In this document: positions 23,729 to 34,432 of the stretch, one piece after another | How the letters are laid out: each line of letters begins with the position of its first letter | Position numbering within the stretch: position 1 is the first letter of the stretch | From: Stenocarpella maydis | Lineage: Eukaryota > Ascomycota > Sordariomycetes > Diaporthales > Diaporthaceae | Length of the DNA: 64,000 nt | Assembly: GCA_002270565.1 (NCBI GenBank) | Contig: NQMI01000097.1 | Span: forward strand, 62,001 to 126,000 | Reading direction: 5' to 3' | The notes under the pieces: model-generated | The model's database searches: none | What the model was told of the DNA's origin: nothing | The model's input: the letters and a program-made list of their open reading frames with translations, nothing else | Position numbers and translations under genes: made by a program

Positions 23729-24473
23729 TCAGACTGTCTGCCCCAGGTCTGTCGTGACGGCTTCATCAACCGTCCTATCGAACAGCTGTCGAATGGCGTC
23801 GGAGCACTGGAACATGATCAGGCTGCGCTTCGAATCCAGTACCACAACAAGGTCAGCAGCCTCAAGATGGAGGAACAGCTTGTTTGCCACCGCGAACTCA
23901 TCTGCGAGCAGTTCAAGAATCAGTCAAGTTTATTTTGGAAATCCGCCACGCGAGGGACTTGCCTCTTTGCGCCTGATAGTAAGCATTGAAGGCGTTCTGG
24001 TTGGCGCATTTCTTCACCATCTCCAACATCTTTCCAAACGCCTCGTCCTGTTTGCCATTCTCAAAGTTGCTCCTTATGCGGTCGTCAAGTCCGTGATCGA
24101 GGTATATGTGTTGCTGAGCCAAGCTCCTTGCTGTTTTCCAGTATCCGCATGCTTTCCCGCCAATCTGTCCCCTGCGACATAACAAAACATGCTCCGCGAC
24201 GCGATGCTCAGTCTACAGGGAGGGTTTCTTGATTTTATACTCTCTTTCCACGGTCTTTTCGAACGCTTCTACAGTCTTAAGTTCTTGTAATCGACCCCTC
24301 TTTGCCTGGCGTTGACGCCTTCAATGATCACGTTCGCAACATGTTGACCTCTCAAACTCGAACAACTCGACCGTGCGCCCTGCCCCAGTCTCTATGCGCA
24401 GGCTACCTCTGTCTGCAAGATCTTTGGCAGCGAAGTAACCAAACTTTGGTGTATATTGTGCTGTCAGAATCAT
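23729..24473 (-). CDS. Hypothetical protein with a probable GC-AG intron, 5' half uncertain
   Basis: Two well-supported blocks join across 23902-23962. That intron begins GCAAGT after AGAG and ends TCGCAG, and splicing keeps the frame (..NAYYQAQR|DEFAVANKLFLHLEAADL..). The downstream exon is 23729-23901. The exon 23963-24171 contains WKTARSLAQQHIYLDHGLDD and FGKMLEMVKKCANQNAF. A further short intron 24172-24216 (GTAGAC..TCGCAG) restores the frame to EKTVEREYKIKKPSL. Further upstream, 24230-24473, two overlapping frames both look coding (FGYFAAKDLADRGSLRIETG and NVIIEGVNARQRGVDYKNL). They need either another intron or a one-base frameshift to connect. I do not recognise the family. It is either an intact small protein of about 200 aa or a gene starting to decay at its 5' end. 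Confidence 0.45.
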
Positions 24474-24756
24474 CCACGTGCTAGTCCAGTTTGTCTACTT
24501 ATGGGGAGCTACTTCAGATCATCCTCTCCACAGGTTATGCCCATCCTGTGTAGCTCGACTTCAAGCTTCTCTCCTCTTCTCTCCCATAACCTGCCATGCG
24601 TGAGCCTTGGTGATATTACTTGAGCCGATTCTTGCTCAATGCTTCCTCTGTCAGTCTTTGCAAGTATCTCTGAGAAAATGAATCTTCCTCCTAGGCTTGT
24701 GCCCCTTCGAACCGCTTCCCTCCGCAGCCCAATCTCGGCGTGACACCATGTCAATG

Positions 24757-26055
24757 TCAACGGGGTACCGGCGGCGCACCACCAGCGCTGAGGAATATCT
24801 GCTCCAAAACATCGACAGATTGCACGACACTATCGTGATCGGTCTCGTTGATCGTTGTGGTCGTGAACTCGAGCACATCCCGAAACTCATCTTCGCCGTT
24901 GCTGCCTTTCCAGCAATCCTCCATGTAACTCTGGCCTCGTTTGCCAATCATGGAATCGGTTTCTGCAAAGAAGGCCTTGATCCTCAGCCTTTCCTTATTG
25001 CCATTGACATGGTCTTCTTGTAGGCGCCTTCTCTCAAGCCCGGCCAACTTTCTCACAAAGCTGGCATAGTCTTCGCATTCGCCCCAGAGCCCGGCAGGTC
25101 CTTTCCGGAGACAGCATAACGCCTCACTATTGGCACCGACTGTGCTCTCGCCGTGCATAGCTTTGAGAGTCAAGGTTTGCATCTCCTTTTGGATCGTTAT
25201 GGGCAGCCCGTAGTCGCTCTCTATTCTCCGCCGATTTCGCTCCAGTGGTTGCGAGTCCCCAGCGTTGAGCCCACTGCTCGAAGGCAGCAAATTGGTTATT
25301 TGATTGAATGCTGTTCCACTAGATATTGCCACCTTTGGTATGTAATGCCAGATGCTGAAGATGGTAGTCGGTAGGCTCTGCGCCATCTGCATGGTCGTGA
25401 CATGAGAATGAGCCGGGTCGACCCACGGAGCTTATCGCCGAGTTATTTCATGTGTCACAGCACGGCGCTCGATATAGTGACACACAGGATATAGTGTTTA
25501 TGAATGGAGAGGAATACATACCTACCAAGGCCACCAGTGGCCTGCTTGGATCGAGAACATCACGGCAGCGAATGAGAGTGTTTAGAAGGTAGATTGTGCC
25601 TGCACTGTGCGACGCCAGCGCGACATGTTCTATGTGCAAATGCGCCAGGAGTGCAGGGACCAGCTCAATCCATGTCTCGACTCTCTGTTGGAGCGGTACA
25701 TCAGTCGAATGGCCCATCCCTGGCCTGGAGCAAGGAGAGAGTACATTAGCCAAGCTGGCCCGAGAGGATGTAGTTTGACAGAGCCCTACCTATCCACGAT
25801 CAGGACCCGGACCCCCAACTTTTCTGCGATAGCGTGCATCCAGACACCGAGGTGTCGCGAGGCAAACATGCCTGGAATGAACAGAACACTCGGAACACGC
25901 CCGCCACCTTCACCTTGCTCCGGAGTACGCCCGACGTCGGCATAACTGACTTGCAGCTCGCCATGAGCTTCGGTGGCAGGGAGTGCAAACCGTTGGTGGA
26001 AACGTTTGTGTGCGATGTAGTCCGCAGCGCTCGACGATTGGGATGCTCCTGCCAT
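24757..26055 (-). CDS. Alpha/beta hydrolase fold protein
   Basis: Three exons, 25790-26055, 25522-25724 and 24757-25430, join with introns 25725-25789 (GTAGGT..CTCCAG) and 25431-25521 (GTATGT..GATAAG) to give 380 aa. Motifs of the fold are in order: oxyanion-loop region VLFIPGMFASRH, DRPGMGHST, nucleophile elbow ALASHSAGTIYLLN (SHSAG), the segment LVAPWVDPAHSH, an acid candidate in FFAETDSMIGKRGQSYMEDC and the histidine in NETDHDSV. The acid-to-histidine spacing is typical. It is probably cytosolic, since no signal peptide is present. The substrate is unknown. Related fungal proteins are often annotated only as hydrolases. The end at 24757 is a plain stop; an additional 3' exon cannot be excluded because the C terminus is short after the catalytic His. 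Confidence 0.85.
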
Positions 26056-26474
26056 AGTGCCGGTCTGATTGCGATGCAGCAGAGATCTGGAGGGATGAGT
26101 TGACGTCGTTGAACCTGCCTACGAGAGCCAAGCCGCCTCACCATGGCTGCTGGAGGAGATATACGGAGTAGATGCAGTCTAGCGCTGACAGTCCAGTTCA
26201 CTCTCCCGTTCGTGCCGCTTCCTCACATGACTCAAGAGGACCCCACATCAAGGATCGCAAGGATTGCGGTAGGGCCGAGAATAAACACCCTGTACTGCCA
26301 CCAACATAGCACTTACCAGGAGAGGTTAAATGGATGCCACCCTCAAAGAGCACCGGAGTTGTACTAGGTAAGACCGAAGAAGCATTGCAAGAGACTGGGT
26401 ATCCGTACCTATGATTCCAAGTAACTTAAAAGCTAAAGTAGCCACAATGCCATACCAAGTGTGGCGCGCGCCAT
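26056..26474. other. Intergenic spacer
   Basis: Promoter of the hydrolase and 3' flank of the C2H2 gene. No feature recognised. Confidence 0.5.
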
Positions 26475-29470
26475 TCAGTCCTCCATCATCCACCACACCT
26501 GCATCGTCGCCTCCTTATGTGAGACATTCGTGATGATGCACTCACTGTCGACGGCAAAAACACCGCCAGGCCCAATCCTCGCCCACACATCCCCTATCTT
26601 TATCTTCAGCCCGCCCCTCATGACCGAGCATGTACAAGTCCAGCCATCCTCCGGGCCCACGCGGAGCTGATGGAGAGCCGCGATGCTCTTGTTCAAGACC
26701 CTCTGCCTTCGGCTGAATTGGTGGGCGGCCTTTAGGCTGACCGACTCGCGGCTGAGGAAGGAGGTGGAGAACGCCAGGCGCTTGTCGTCCATCATGAGCC
26801 TGCCAGGGGCAATCTCCCACTCAGCCGTCGGCGAGGCACCGGGAGGCAAGGGGGGCGTACGGACATTGGCAACAGAGGTCTTCATCACTGTGCCTGTCTG
26901 CAGCATCGTCGCCATCTGCTGGATCTGACCCAACAAGGCCGCCTTCTCCTCCTCATCAGAAAGTTTGCTAATATCACCAAACAGGCTGAACACCCTTTCT
27001 ATGAGTTGTGAGTTTGAGACGTTGCTGGACGGAACGTCTGATGTGGCTGCTGTCGACAGTTCGCTGCTCGACCCACCGGACCCTGACCCGCTGGCAGCCA
27101 AAATGCTTCTTGATGGCCTGGTATTCGATACCACTGAAGTGGCAGGATACGATTCTGTCTTGTCTGTGGTGAGCCTGCTCTGGAGGCTGCTGTCTGCCTT
27201 GGTAACACAACTCGGCCGGCGAATGAGGTCCGTTTGCAATTCTTCCGAGGAGACACTCGATGCATGGGACGACCGAAGCTGGTTGTTTATTCCCTGTGTT
27301 GCAAACGACGGAATCGGGATAGGAGTTTCTGAGATTGGTTTGTCTGCTACCGTGGCCTTGTACTGGGAATATGAAGGAACTGGTGGCCGACTGGACGGTG
27401 GAACAGGAATAGGATCAAGGCCGGCGGCAGGAGCCGGAACAGACGGTGACGGTCTGGAGTTTTGCGGTGGGCGCCTGTGTGGAATGGGCACGGGTACTGG
27501 TGTCTGCTTGGTGGCGGCCATGGTCGACGAGGTAGGGAGCTCGCAAGGCTTGTTTGCAGAGGGGAAGAAGTAGCAATTCACACACTGTAAACCGTAGACT
27601 TGCTGGAGCTCCTGCATACCCTTTGATTCTGGAGGCAGGACCTTACAGTTGCGACGTCTCTCCGGGATCTTTGACTCACATGGCTTGCACAGAGCCTCGA
27701 CGCCAATAACTTGAAAGATGACACTCATCAGAGCGCGGTACATCTTTTGGTTGGATTTCTTGGTTCCCTGAAGCCATTCCTTGTCCATTTTGTTCCTTAG
27801 TGGTAAGGAGATGGCTTGAATGAATGCTGTTATCTCCACGGCCTCAGAGAGAGACGCAGTCCAAGTCTTGGGGACTAGAGGGGAGACGTAAGCCCAGACC
27901 TCAGACTCCGCCATGGCGAGATCGAGATCAGATGAGCCCCTGGAGGTCTTGTTGTCATTCTCATCATCCTCATGAGCTGAAGAGAAGAACCCGCGTCTTG
28001 CGTCATACCCATTGATATCAGACCCGGTAGGGACTTTACTTCGGGGTATATAAGGCGCATGGGGTTGATGATGAGTGAGACTGGGAGAGTAACGCGGGTT
28101 CTGAGATACCACGAGAGAGCTTGCAGCAGGTGCCGTTGGGCCTTCGATTTCCAGCGTCCCTTCGTCGTCCAGATTGTCATTGAACTCCACACTCTTGTGG
28201 ACTACCTATATCACATATCAGTGAAAGGTTCTGGCAAGCTTAAAAAATAAAAACTAAAAGGGGGGGGGTTAGGAATACTTGCTCTAAAATGCGTTTTGAA
28301 TTGGTCTAATTTGCCAAATTTCCGCCGGCAGGTGCGTATAGGGCAGTAATAGTGAAGGCCTGTGAGGCTACTGACAGTTCGCGGGTTCCAGCCATCGGGG
28401 AAGAAGACAGAGTTGGCTGTGCGCAGGTGGCCCTCCTTATCAGTTTGAGATCAGATACACGCTGCCCAGTAATGAATCGCACCTCTGAAATCATGGTAGT
28501 CCTTTCCAGATGGCGTTGTAGCATAGGAAGCAGATTCCTCCGTATCCTGTCTGCCCAAGTTGTCATGAAAATGGGCTGCAGAGACGTGGCCATCTCTACC
28601 AGGAGCTTTTGGGCGTTGGCGGATTTTGATAAGGGAAAAGAGTGCATCGTCTTTGTCGTCGTCAACAAGCTCCTCCCTCCCCCCAGAATATGACCCATCA
28701 TCGATTGATGCGATATCGTAACGACGTTTCCCATTCCGCCTGGGAGGAGAAGCAGGTAGGATATCGTCTTGTGCCTTGGACTGCTTCCGGCCTCGTTGTG
28801 GGCCCGTGGCGAAGCGTTGGGTGTTGATGGATGTGGTTCCATGAGCCGCCCCTTCTTGGGTCCGTGAGCGGCCCTCCGGTGCGGCGGCTCGGTCCACCAG
28901 TCCGAGCTCGTACCTCAGGGAGTGAAATGACGTTTCAGGTTCACGTGTGGATGCTATACCAGGCAAGATTCCAGTCGAGCGAGCCGGGACGGAGGACGCA
29001 TCCGAGGAGGTGCTGGATAAGGCTGGTGGCCCTTTCCCTCCGGGGCTAGGCTTGGACGTGTGGCGCTTGAGGCCGCTGAAAATGCCACCTGAAGCGCCCG
29101 AGCGTGGACCCCTGAGCCCTTCTGAAGCCCCTGAAGCCCCAGCCGCTGAGCCTGTTCGTTCAGACGGTTGAGGGTACTGGTGTGCCTGCAGGCCCGATAG
29201 GGTTTCTGATAATGAAAAGGCACCGAAATGGGGTTCCGAGGACGACGGTGCGACGTATGTCTTGATATCGCGGGCGCTGTAGCGGAAGGTAGACCTGGTG
29301 GACGTGTACTCGTCGCCGCCGCCGTCGTCGTCGCCTGCTGCACCAGCCGTGTGCCTGCGCTTCGCCTCATGGCCAGCCAAGCCGAGAACAGCCCGAGACT
29401 CATCGTCGAGCACGCGTTTCTTCGCGAGGCCCTTCACCACGCCTCTATTCCCATCAGCCCGAACTTTCAT
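26475..29470 (-). CDS. Large C2H2 zinc-finger and Cys-rich (DUF3716-like) protein
   Basis: Exons 28483-29470, 28279-28359 and 26475-28201 join through introns 28360-28482 (GTGCGA..CACAG) and 28202-28278 (GTATTC..GGTAG) to give 931 aa. The N third is disordered, Ser/Gly-rich, with basic patches (MKVRADGNRGVVKGLAKKR, PPRRNGKRRYD). The 81-nt middle exon encodes most of a C2H2 finger, whose last His comes from exon 3: C-PIRT-C-X12-H-FRAI-H. After a disordered, acidic linker, a Cys cluster CKPCESKIPERRRNC..GLQCVNCYFFPSANKPC resembles the fungal DUF3716 motif. A Pro/Ser-rich stretch and a conserved-looking C-terminal domain (GWTCTCSVMRGGLKIKIGDVWARIGPGGVF) end the protein. It is likely nuclear and DNA- or chromatin-binding, by inference from the zinc finger. 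The function is unknown. Confidence 0.72.
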
Positions 29471-30334
29471 CGCTGCTGTTATTGATGGGTCAAGGTGGAT
29501 GTTGCCGGCAGCTTGGGAGTGGGTTAGCTAACGGAACGGAAACTCAATTCAACAAACTATCACAAGATAGAATTACTAATAACTAAACAAAAAGCCTTAA
29601 TCTTAAAAAGATAAGATAAAGGTAAAACTAATACTATTAATAACTTTTAAAATAAATCTTCAATATTCAATTTATTTTTAGTAATAATACGTATAAGATT
29701 CTTAAATATTATTTATATTTTTTATTAAGGCCTAGGGGTTATTAGTTGCTAGGCTGTAGGGCCCTTATCGATAAGGCACCTAACAGCCCCTGCTGCCGTC
29801 AAATAGCCCTCCTGCAGCTGTCACTCGCGTAGCCGCTGCACTATAGCCACGGTAGTGTCCCTACCAAAAGGTACAGAGTTGCAGAACGGTCTTCTGGATT
29901 CTAGTGCAGTCTATATAGCAGACCCTCCCCGCTTCTGGTCAGGGCTATCACAGCAGCCAACGCCTCTTCTCTAGGCAACTATAAATGAAACTTAATAAAT
30001 TTTATACTTAACTTATACCTATATGCTATTTTAAAATAATACCTATCTTATTTTTTACTTTAAACTATAAGTAATGTATATCTATTATAGTAACAGTTAT
30101 ATATTTATAAATGATTCTAAAACTATGATATATTAGAGCTGTTGAAGTTCTTAGGAGTCAATGGCAGCAGCAGCACCATCTGGGTGGCTTAGGTATAGTC
30201 ACCTGAAGTTATGGCATGGGTCAGTTCCCCGATGTTCGCGGCTCTAAAAATCATTGAAGCTGAGATTGTAGCTGTCGTTAAGCACGGGTGATCCACTGAA
30301 GATGAAGTACGAGTCCTGTTCAGGGAGCTGACTA
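29471..30334. other. AT-rich island, RIP-like
   Basis: Two strongly A+T-rich blocks (about 29545-29735 and 29980-30130) flank a GC-balanced block with recurring TAGGGCCC, CCGCTGC and TAGCCGC words. This is typical of transposon remnants damaged by repeat-induced point mutation. No coding frame survives. Confidence 0.6.
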
Positions 30335-30718
30335 TCAACAGGAATCAATACTCAAACAAGTTTGTTGCCACCAGGTTTCATCCAACTTGTTGTTCCAGAT
30401 TCCGAGGAGGTACTTGTCACCTAGACGTCCATCGGCAATTTCCTTCTCAACTAGTTGATAGAGATCGGTCAGCATTTCCAACCTAAAGATAGTCTTCCGC
30501 CATTCTTTGAATCTATTCTCCGCTTCTTTGACGATATTGGAAGTGCTCTCGTCGCAACTTTTGTGATAGATCTGCACCCGACGGAAATCACTTATACGGT
30601 CCTGGTCATTCCCGTTGTTGCCGTTGTCTTTTCCTCCATGCTTCATTCGCTTTTCCGGACTGCCGTATGAGTCGGATTGTTTTCTGTTGGTCGGTCTCCT
30701 ATTATCGGAATCTGTCAT
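30335..30718 (-). CDS. Hypothetical small protein or 3' exon of the broken ULD gene
   Basis: 127 aa. The N part is polar and basic (RRPTNRKQSDSYGSPEKRMKHGG). The C part is a helical region rich in Trp and charged residues (AENRFKEWRKTIFRLEMLTDLYQLVEKEIADGRLGDK). It lies directly downstream, on the same strand, of the ubiquitin-like-domain pseudogene, so it could be its last exon after an ACAG acceptor near 30714. No family is recognised. Confidence 0.3.
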   Translation of the reverse strand: MTDSDNRRPTNRKQSDSYGSPEKRMKHGGKDNGNNGNDQDRISDFRRVQIYHKSCDESTSNIVKEAENRFKEWRKTIFRLEMLTDLYQLVEKEIADGRLGDKYLLGIWNNKLDETWWQQTCLSIDSC

Positions 30719-30786
30719 GCAAAGATAAAATAGACGGTAATCAGGATTTTCGCTGCCAATTTGTTAGATCAGTACAAAAGACAAGA

Positions 30787-31895
30787 TCAAGAACGACTGC
30801 TCCATAACCACTGTACTTCTGAGCCCTCATACACGAGGCGATTGCTTGTCTCAGTTGAGCAGCCTGGGCAGGAACATGTGACTGCTTCGGGAATTTTGAA
30901 CACCATGCTCATGAAAAACTTCCTCCCTGGCCGGACGGTGCTCTCCCAAGATCTAAAGACATCAAGGATGCGCTTGGACTGTGTATCCTGCATGGCGTAC
31001 CCCAGATTTCTGACCTTCGTCAGCCCGGGCATGTTCTCAAAGCGGACCTCAAGAACAGCCTGGAAAGCTTGATAGGAATTGATGAGTTCGGTGTGGAAGA
31101 GCATTATCCTCCCATTCGCATCTTCGAAAATGACGGGTTGTTGCCGTTCAACTTCAGGTGGTATGCTGCATTAAACCTGCTGCATCTGGGCCACTGCGGC
31201 GTAGATCCTGAGTTGCCACTACAATCCTTTACGGATAAGTGACAAGAGCCCATCATCATTCCAAACACCAGGCTCGGGATGGTGTGGGATATTGTCTCCA
31301 TCATGCCCTTGTGGACTCAAGTGCCTGGGTGTTCTGTTCAGCACGGGTGCTTGCCGCCAGGCCCGTGTCTCGTCACATATCGAGTGTAGCAACAGCGTGC
31401 AGTCATCTAGGCGTTGTTCTTGCAGGTTGGCCGCCGACCTAGAAGTGTCAGTTTGCTGTATACAGGCCCCATGAGTAAATATTCCCACCTGGATCGCAGC
31501 AAGAGTGACATTAAGCGTTGCGCTGTGAGCTGCTATCTCGGCCCGAAGCTCATCGATGGCAGTGTCTCTAAACATAGCTTATTGCATCTTGTGAAGATTC
31601 GTCCATCATGTCGATATCACCACTGACGGTTGCATACCCGGCGACTCGTTGAACTTTGCGTTCTTCTGCAGGAACGTGTCGATGCTGGATTGACATTGTG
31701 TCGCCACACTTTGCAAGGCGAGTCCTTGCGACTCTTGGGCCTGGGAAGCCGAAGCTTGCTGATCTCGCTAAGAGCCTCTTCCAGGTTGAGTAGTTCAGCT
31801 ATAAGCTTGCGGTAGGACGCACGGGACCCGGTTGCATCGTTCAAGGCGCGTATGAATTTCTTGATGAGTGATATACCGGCGATGAAGTCGCCCAC
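30787..31895 (-). pseudogene. Broken fungal ubiquitin-like-domain (ULD) protein gene
   Basis: Read on the minus strand, the start (DFIAGISLIKKFIRALNDATGS) and helical N domain (LIAELLNLEEALSEISKLRL) match fungal proteins that end in a ubiquitin-like domain. The 3' end keeps that domain: QQPVIFEDANGRIMLFHTEL, SYQAFQAVLEVRFENMPG, RPGRKFFMSMVF, CPGCSTE and EGSEVQWLW. In between the gene is damaged. A one-base frameshift near 31750 moves KLRLP into the frame ASQAQESQGLALQSVATQCQSSIDTFLQK. In the conserved NLHKMQ-W-A-F segment a TGA (31606-31608) and a TAA (31579-31581) replace codons. The TAA sits where the family has Trp, as expected from C-to-T changes on the other strand. The neighbouring AT-rich island supports RIP damage. 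Such proteins often belong to fungal N-terminal-domain families linked to NLR-like genes; the role is unknown. Confidence 0.6.
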
Positions 31896-32711
31896 AGAAA
31901 ATCAAAAGCCTGGAGTAGCCATACCGAGAGGCAGGGGGGGGGAGGAAAGAAGCTCCCTTGAGCTAAAAGGACCGAGATAGTCGAAGACTGTCCATAGGAT
32001 CAAGAGAAGTTGGGGGGAGGGGCGGAGGGGCGTAGGGGTTGGTAGGGGACTCAAATGCCTACCGCCCCTGGCCATCATGGTATGTTGCACAATCTGCAGG
32101 TCAGCCCAAGGCGCAGCCGACTCAGCATGGCTTGTATAGCCCAGGCTTGCGGGGCCATCCCCAGCAACCTGTGTTGCTATGGAGGCCGCCAAGATGTCAC
32201 AGCTCAGGCATCAAGACGACAAGCAGACTATAGAGAATGCAAGACGAAGATACCGCGGCAATACTCCACCACCCAGGCTACCTTGAGGTAGTGCCGAATG
32301 TGGTTGGCCGAAGCAGCCTTGCCGGGCTGCTCAGGAGTTGCGATATTTCCTGAATTCTTTCCAAGAGTAGGGCCTGTTGGCGGTCCACACGTCTCCAGGG
32401 TTAGACGAGAGCAGAGGTGAAAGATGTCGAAATCAGAGACATGTTGAGATCGGATAAGACGCTGTGTGTGCGGACGCAGCCAGAATGGAAGTCCCAACCA
32501 TTGAACTGTTTCGGCAGTCAGCCATGCTGTCGTTCCTTTAGGCACCGGACGCACCAGAAAGAAAGGAACCAAGGAGAGAGATTACAGCTGCCGGAACTGA
32601 ACAGAGCTCCAGCAGGTGTTTTTTGCCTGGTTTCACTGCTTCACGAGAGCCACTCTGAATATCTTTCTCGTATTGACACATCTCCTTCAAGTACCATACA
32701 GGTAGCCGACC
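31896..32711. other. Spacer upstream of ULD relic
   Basis: Contains a G-rich tract around 31932-32044. A 114-codon open frame exists on the minus strand (32228-32572) but has no recognisable motif. I do not call a gene. Confidence 0.4.
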
Positions 32712-34049
32712 TCAGGCATCGACCTTCTTCTCAGGCTCCTTCTCGGCCGGCTTCTCACCACCACTCTCGCCTTCCTTACCGCCCTCTGCCTGCGCGCGCC
32801 CCTGGCCCCTGGCCCGTTGCTTAGCAAGCATGCGCGCCCTCTTGGCCTCCTCTGCCATCCTCTCCTTCTCCTTCTCCGCCTTGACCAGCTCCCGGTCAGC
32901 AGCAACCTTCTTGATGCGCTCCTCGCGGCGGGCCCGCCGCGCCCTGAACCGCGCCTTGCGCCCGCCCAGCTTCCACGGCGGCGTGTACATGGTCCGAGAC
33001 GCCAGCCGCCCGATGGCCGCGTTGGTCTCTGTGTAGCTGTAGTTGCGCGGGTTCAGGTGCAGCGTCCGCGTCCGCCGGCGCTCCAGCCACCGCTTCTGTA
33101 TGAACGCCAGCGGGTGCACCAGCCGCCGCTGCTGCGACCGCGTGCGCTTCTTGCCCTTGGCCGCGCCCCGCTCGGCCGCGCCCTTCTCCGCCCCCGTGAT
33201 GTCGGTCGGTTCTGTCTCTCCAGCGCTGGCTGCCGCCTCGGCTGCCGCGTTGGCCGCGGTCCCGGCTGGTGATGATGCCGCTTTCCTCGCCTGCTCTAAC
33301 TCACGCGCCTTGTCGCGCGACCAGAGCCGCTGCTCTAGCTCCTCGATATTGAAGATTCCAGCCTTACGCACGACCCGCCTGGGGATACCGCTCGCGGAGA
33401 TGGCGTCCTTCTTCTCGTGGACCTTACGCGTCACGGCCACCATGCCGAGCTTGCGCCGCCGGGGTGCGTCTTTTGGGTAGGGGAGGGTGTCGTCACGGTT
33501 GAAGGCGACGCCAATGTATTGTCTGGTTGGGTGTCGTTGGGGATCGCGGTAATACTTTACGTAGCCCTCGACGGCGGCGTGGATCGTATGGTCACGGCCC
33601 TTCAGTGCGTTCTCGCCGGGATGCCACATTGTGCCTCGCTGTTTGAAGATGATGTTGCCGGGGATGACATGTTGGTCTGAGAGGAGGTAAGAAGTAGTTG
33701 TCAGCTCAAATGCTCTGAGGAAGTCCGCGTCAGTGGCCTCCGTCCGCGCGCCACCCAAGATGGGGCATCAGAGGTGGAAGGCAGGAACAGCGGACATTAA
33801 CATACCACCGCTCTTCTTTGCGCCGAGCTTCTTAGGTATCGTCTTCTTGTTGGGTATCCTGTATGCTCCCTGCGACTTGACACTGGCATACCTCCTCCCT
33901 TCCACGACTCCATCCGCTGGGCGTGCTTGAGCCGGTGTCGACTGGACTGCTGGCAGATATGGCAGGGCGAATGTGGTGAGGGCCGGTCGGCAAGAGCCTG
34001 CCAAAGCAACGACCTGTATTGGCCATTGCAATTGACCGAGCCGCATCAT
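32712..34049 (-). CDS. Mitochondrial large-subunit ribosomal protein bL27m
   Basis: A component of the mitochondrial 54S subunit near the peptidyl-transferase site. Exons 33806-34049 and 32712-33676 flank intron 33677-33805 (GTATGT..CTCTCAG), giving 402 aa. The N terminus ([18 protein letters not shown] and basic residues) is a mitochondrial presequence candidate. The bL27 core spans the intron: [43 protein letters not shown], then [23 protein letters not shown]. The long charged C-terminal extension (Lys/Arg/Glu/Ala-rich, ending [10 protein letters not shown]) is usual in fungal homologues. Upstream ATGs up to 34193 exist but would put a perfect 22-bp direct repeat in the leader, so I prefer 34049. 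It is divergent from LCL2, sharing a 383-bp promoter. Confidence 0.9.
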
Positions 34050-34432
34050 ATCTGGGAGTCTCTGTGGGGTGCTGCGAGCTCCGTGCTGGCGAAATAGAGC
34101 TCCGTGCTGGCGAAATAGAGCTCCGTTCGAGGCTTCGTCCGATGCGCTCATTCCGAAAATTGCTAGCCGGACGTTGGCCTGCTTAGTCATCAAATGGCTG
34201 ATAACGATAAGCCGGCTGCAGGGGTAGGCTGGCCATGAATTTGGACAGCTTGGCCCCTGACGAAGGCGGGCCTGTGTACCTCCGTAGCTTTATAATAGTG
34301 TACGGAGTAACTGAATCGATTCCGGGCCAAGTCACTCTCGAGCTGATATAATAAGGGCGAACAGGCACTTGAGACGTTGCTCCAACTCTAGCCTCTCTTT
34401 TACTCCTTCGAGCCTTGCCGGCACAGCACACA
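34050..34432. promoter_or_regulatory. Shared divergent promoter of bL27m and LCL2
   Basis: 383 bp between two start codons. Contains TATA-like TTTATAATAG near 34289 and GATATAATAAG near 34342. A 22-bp direct repeat lies close to the bL27m start. Confidence 0.5.
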
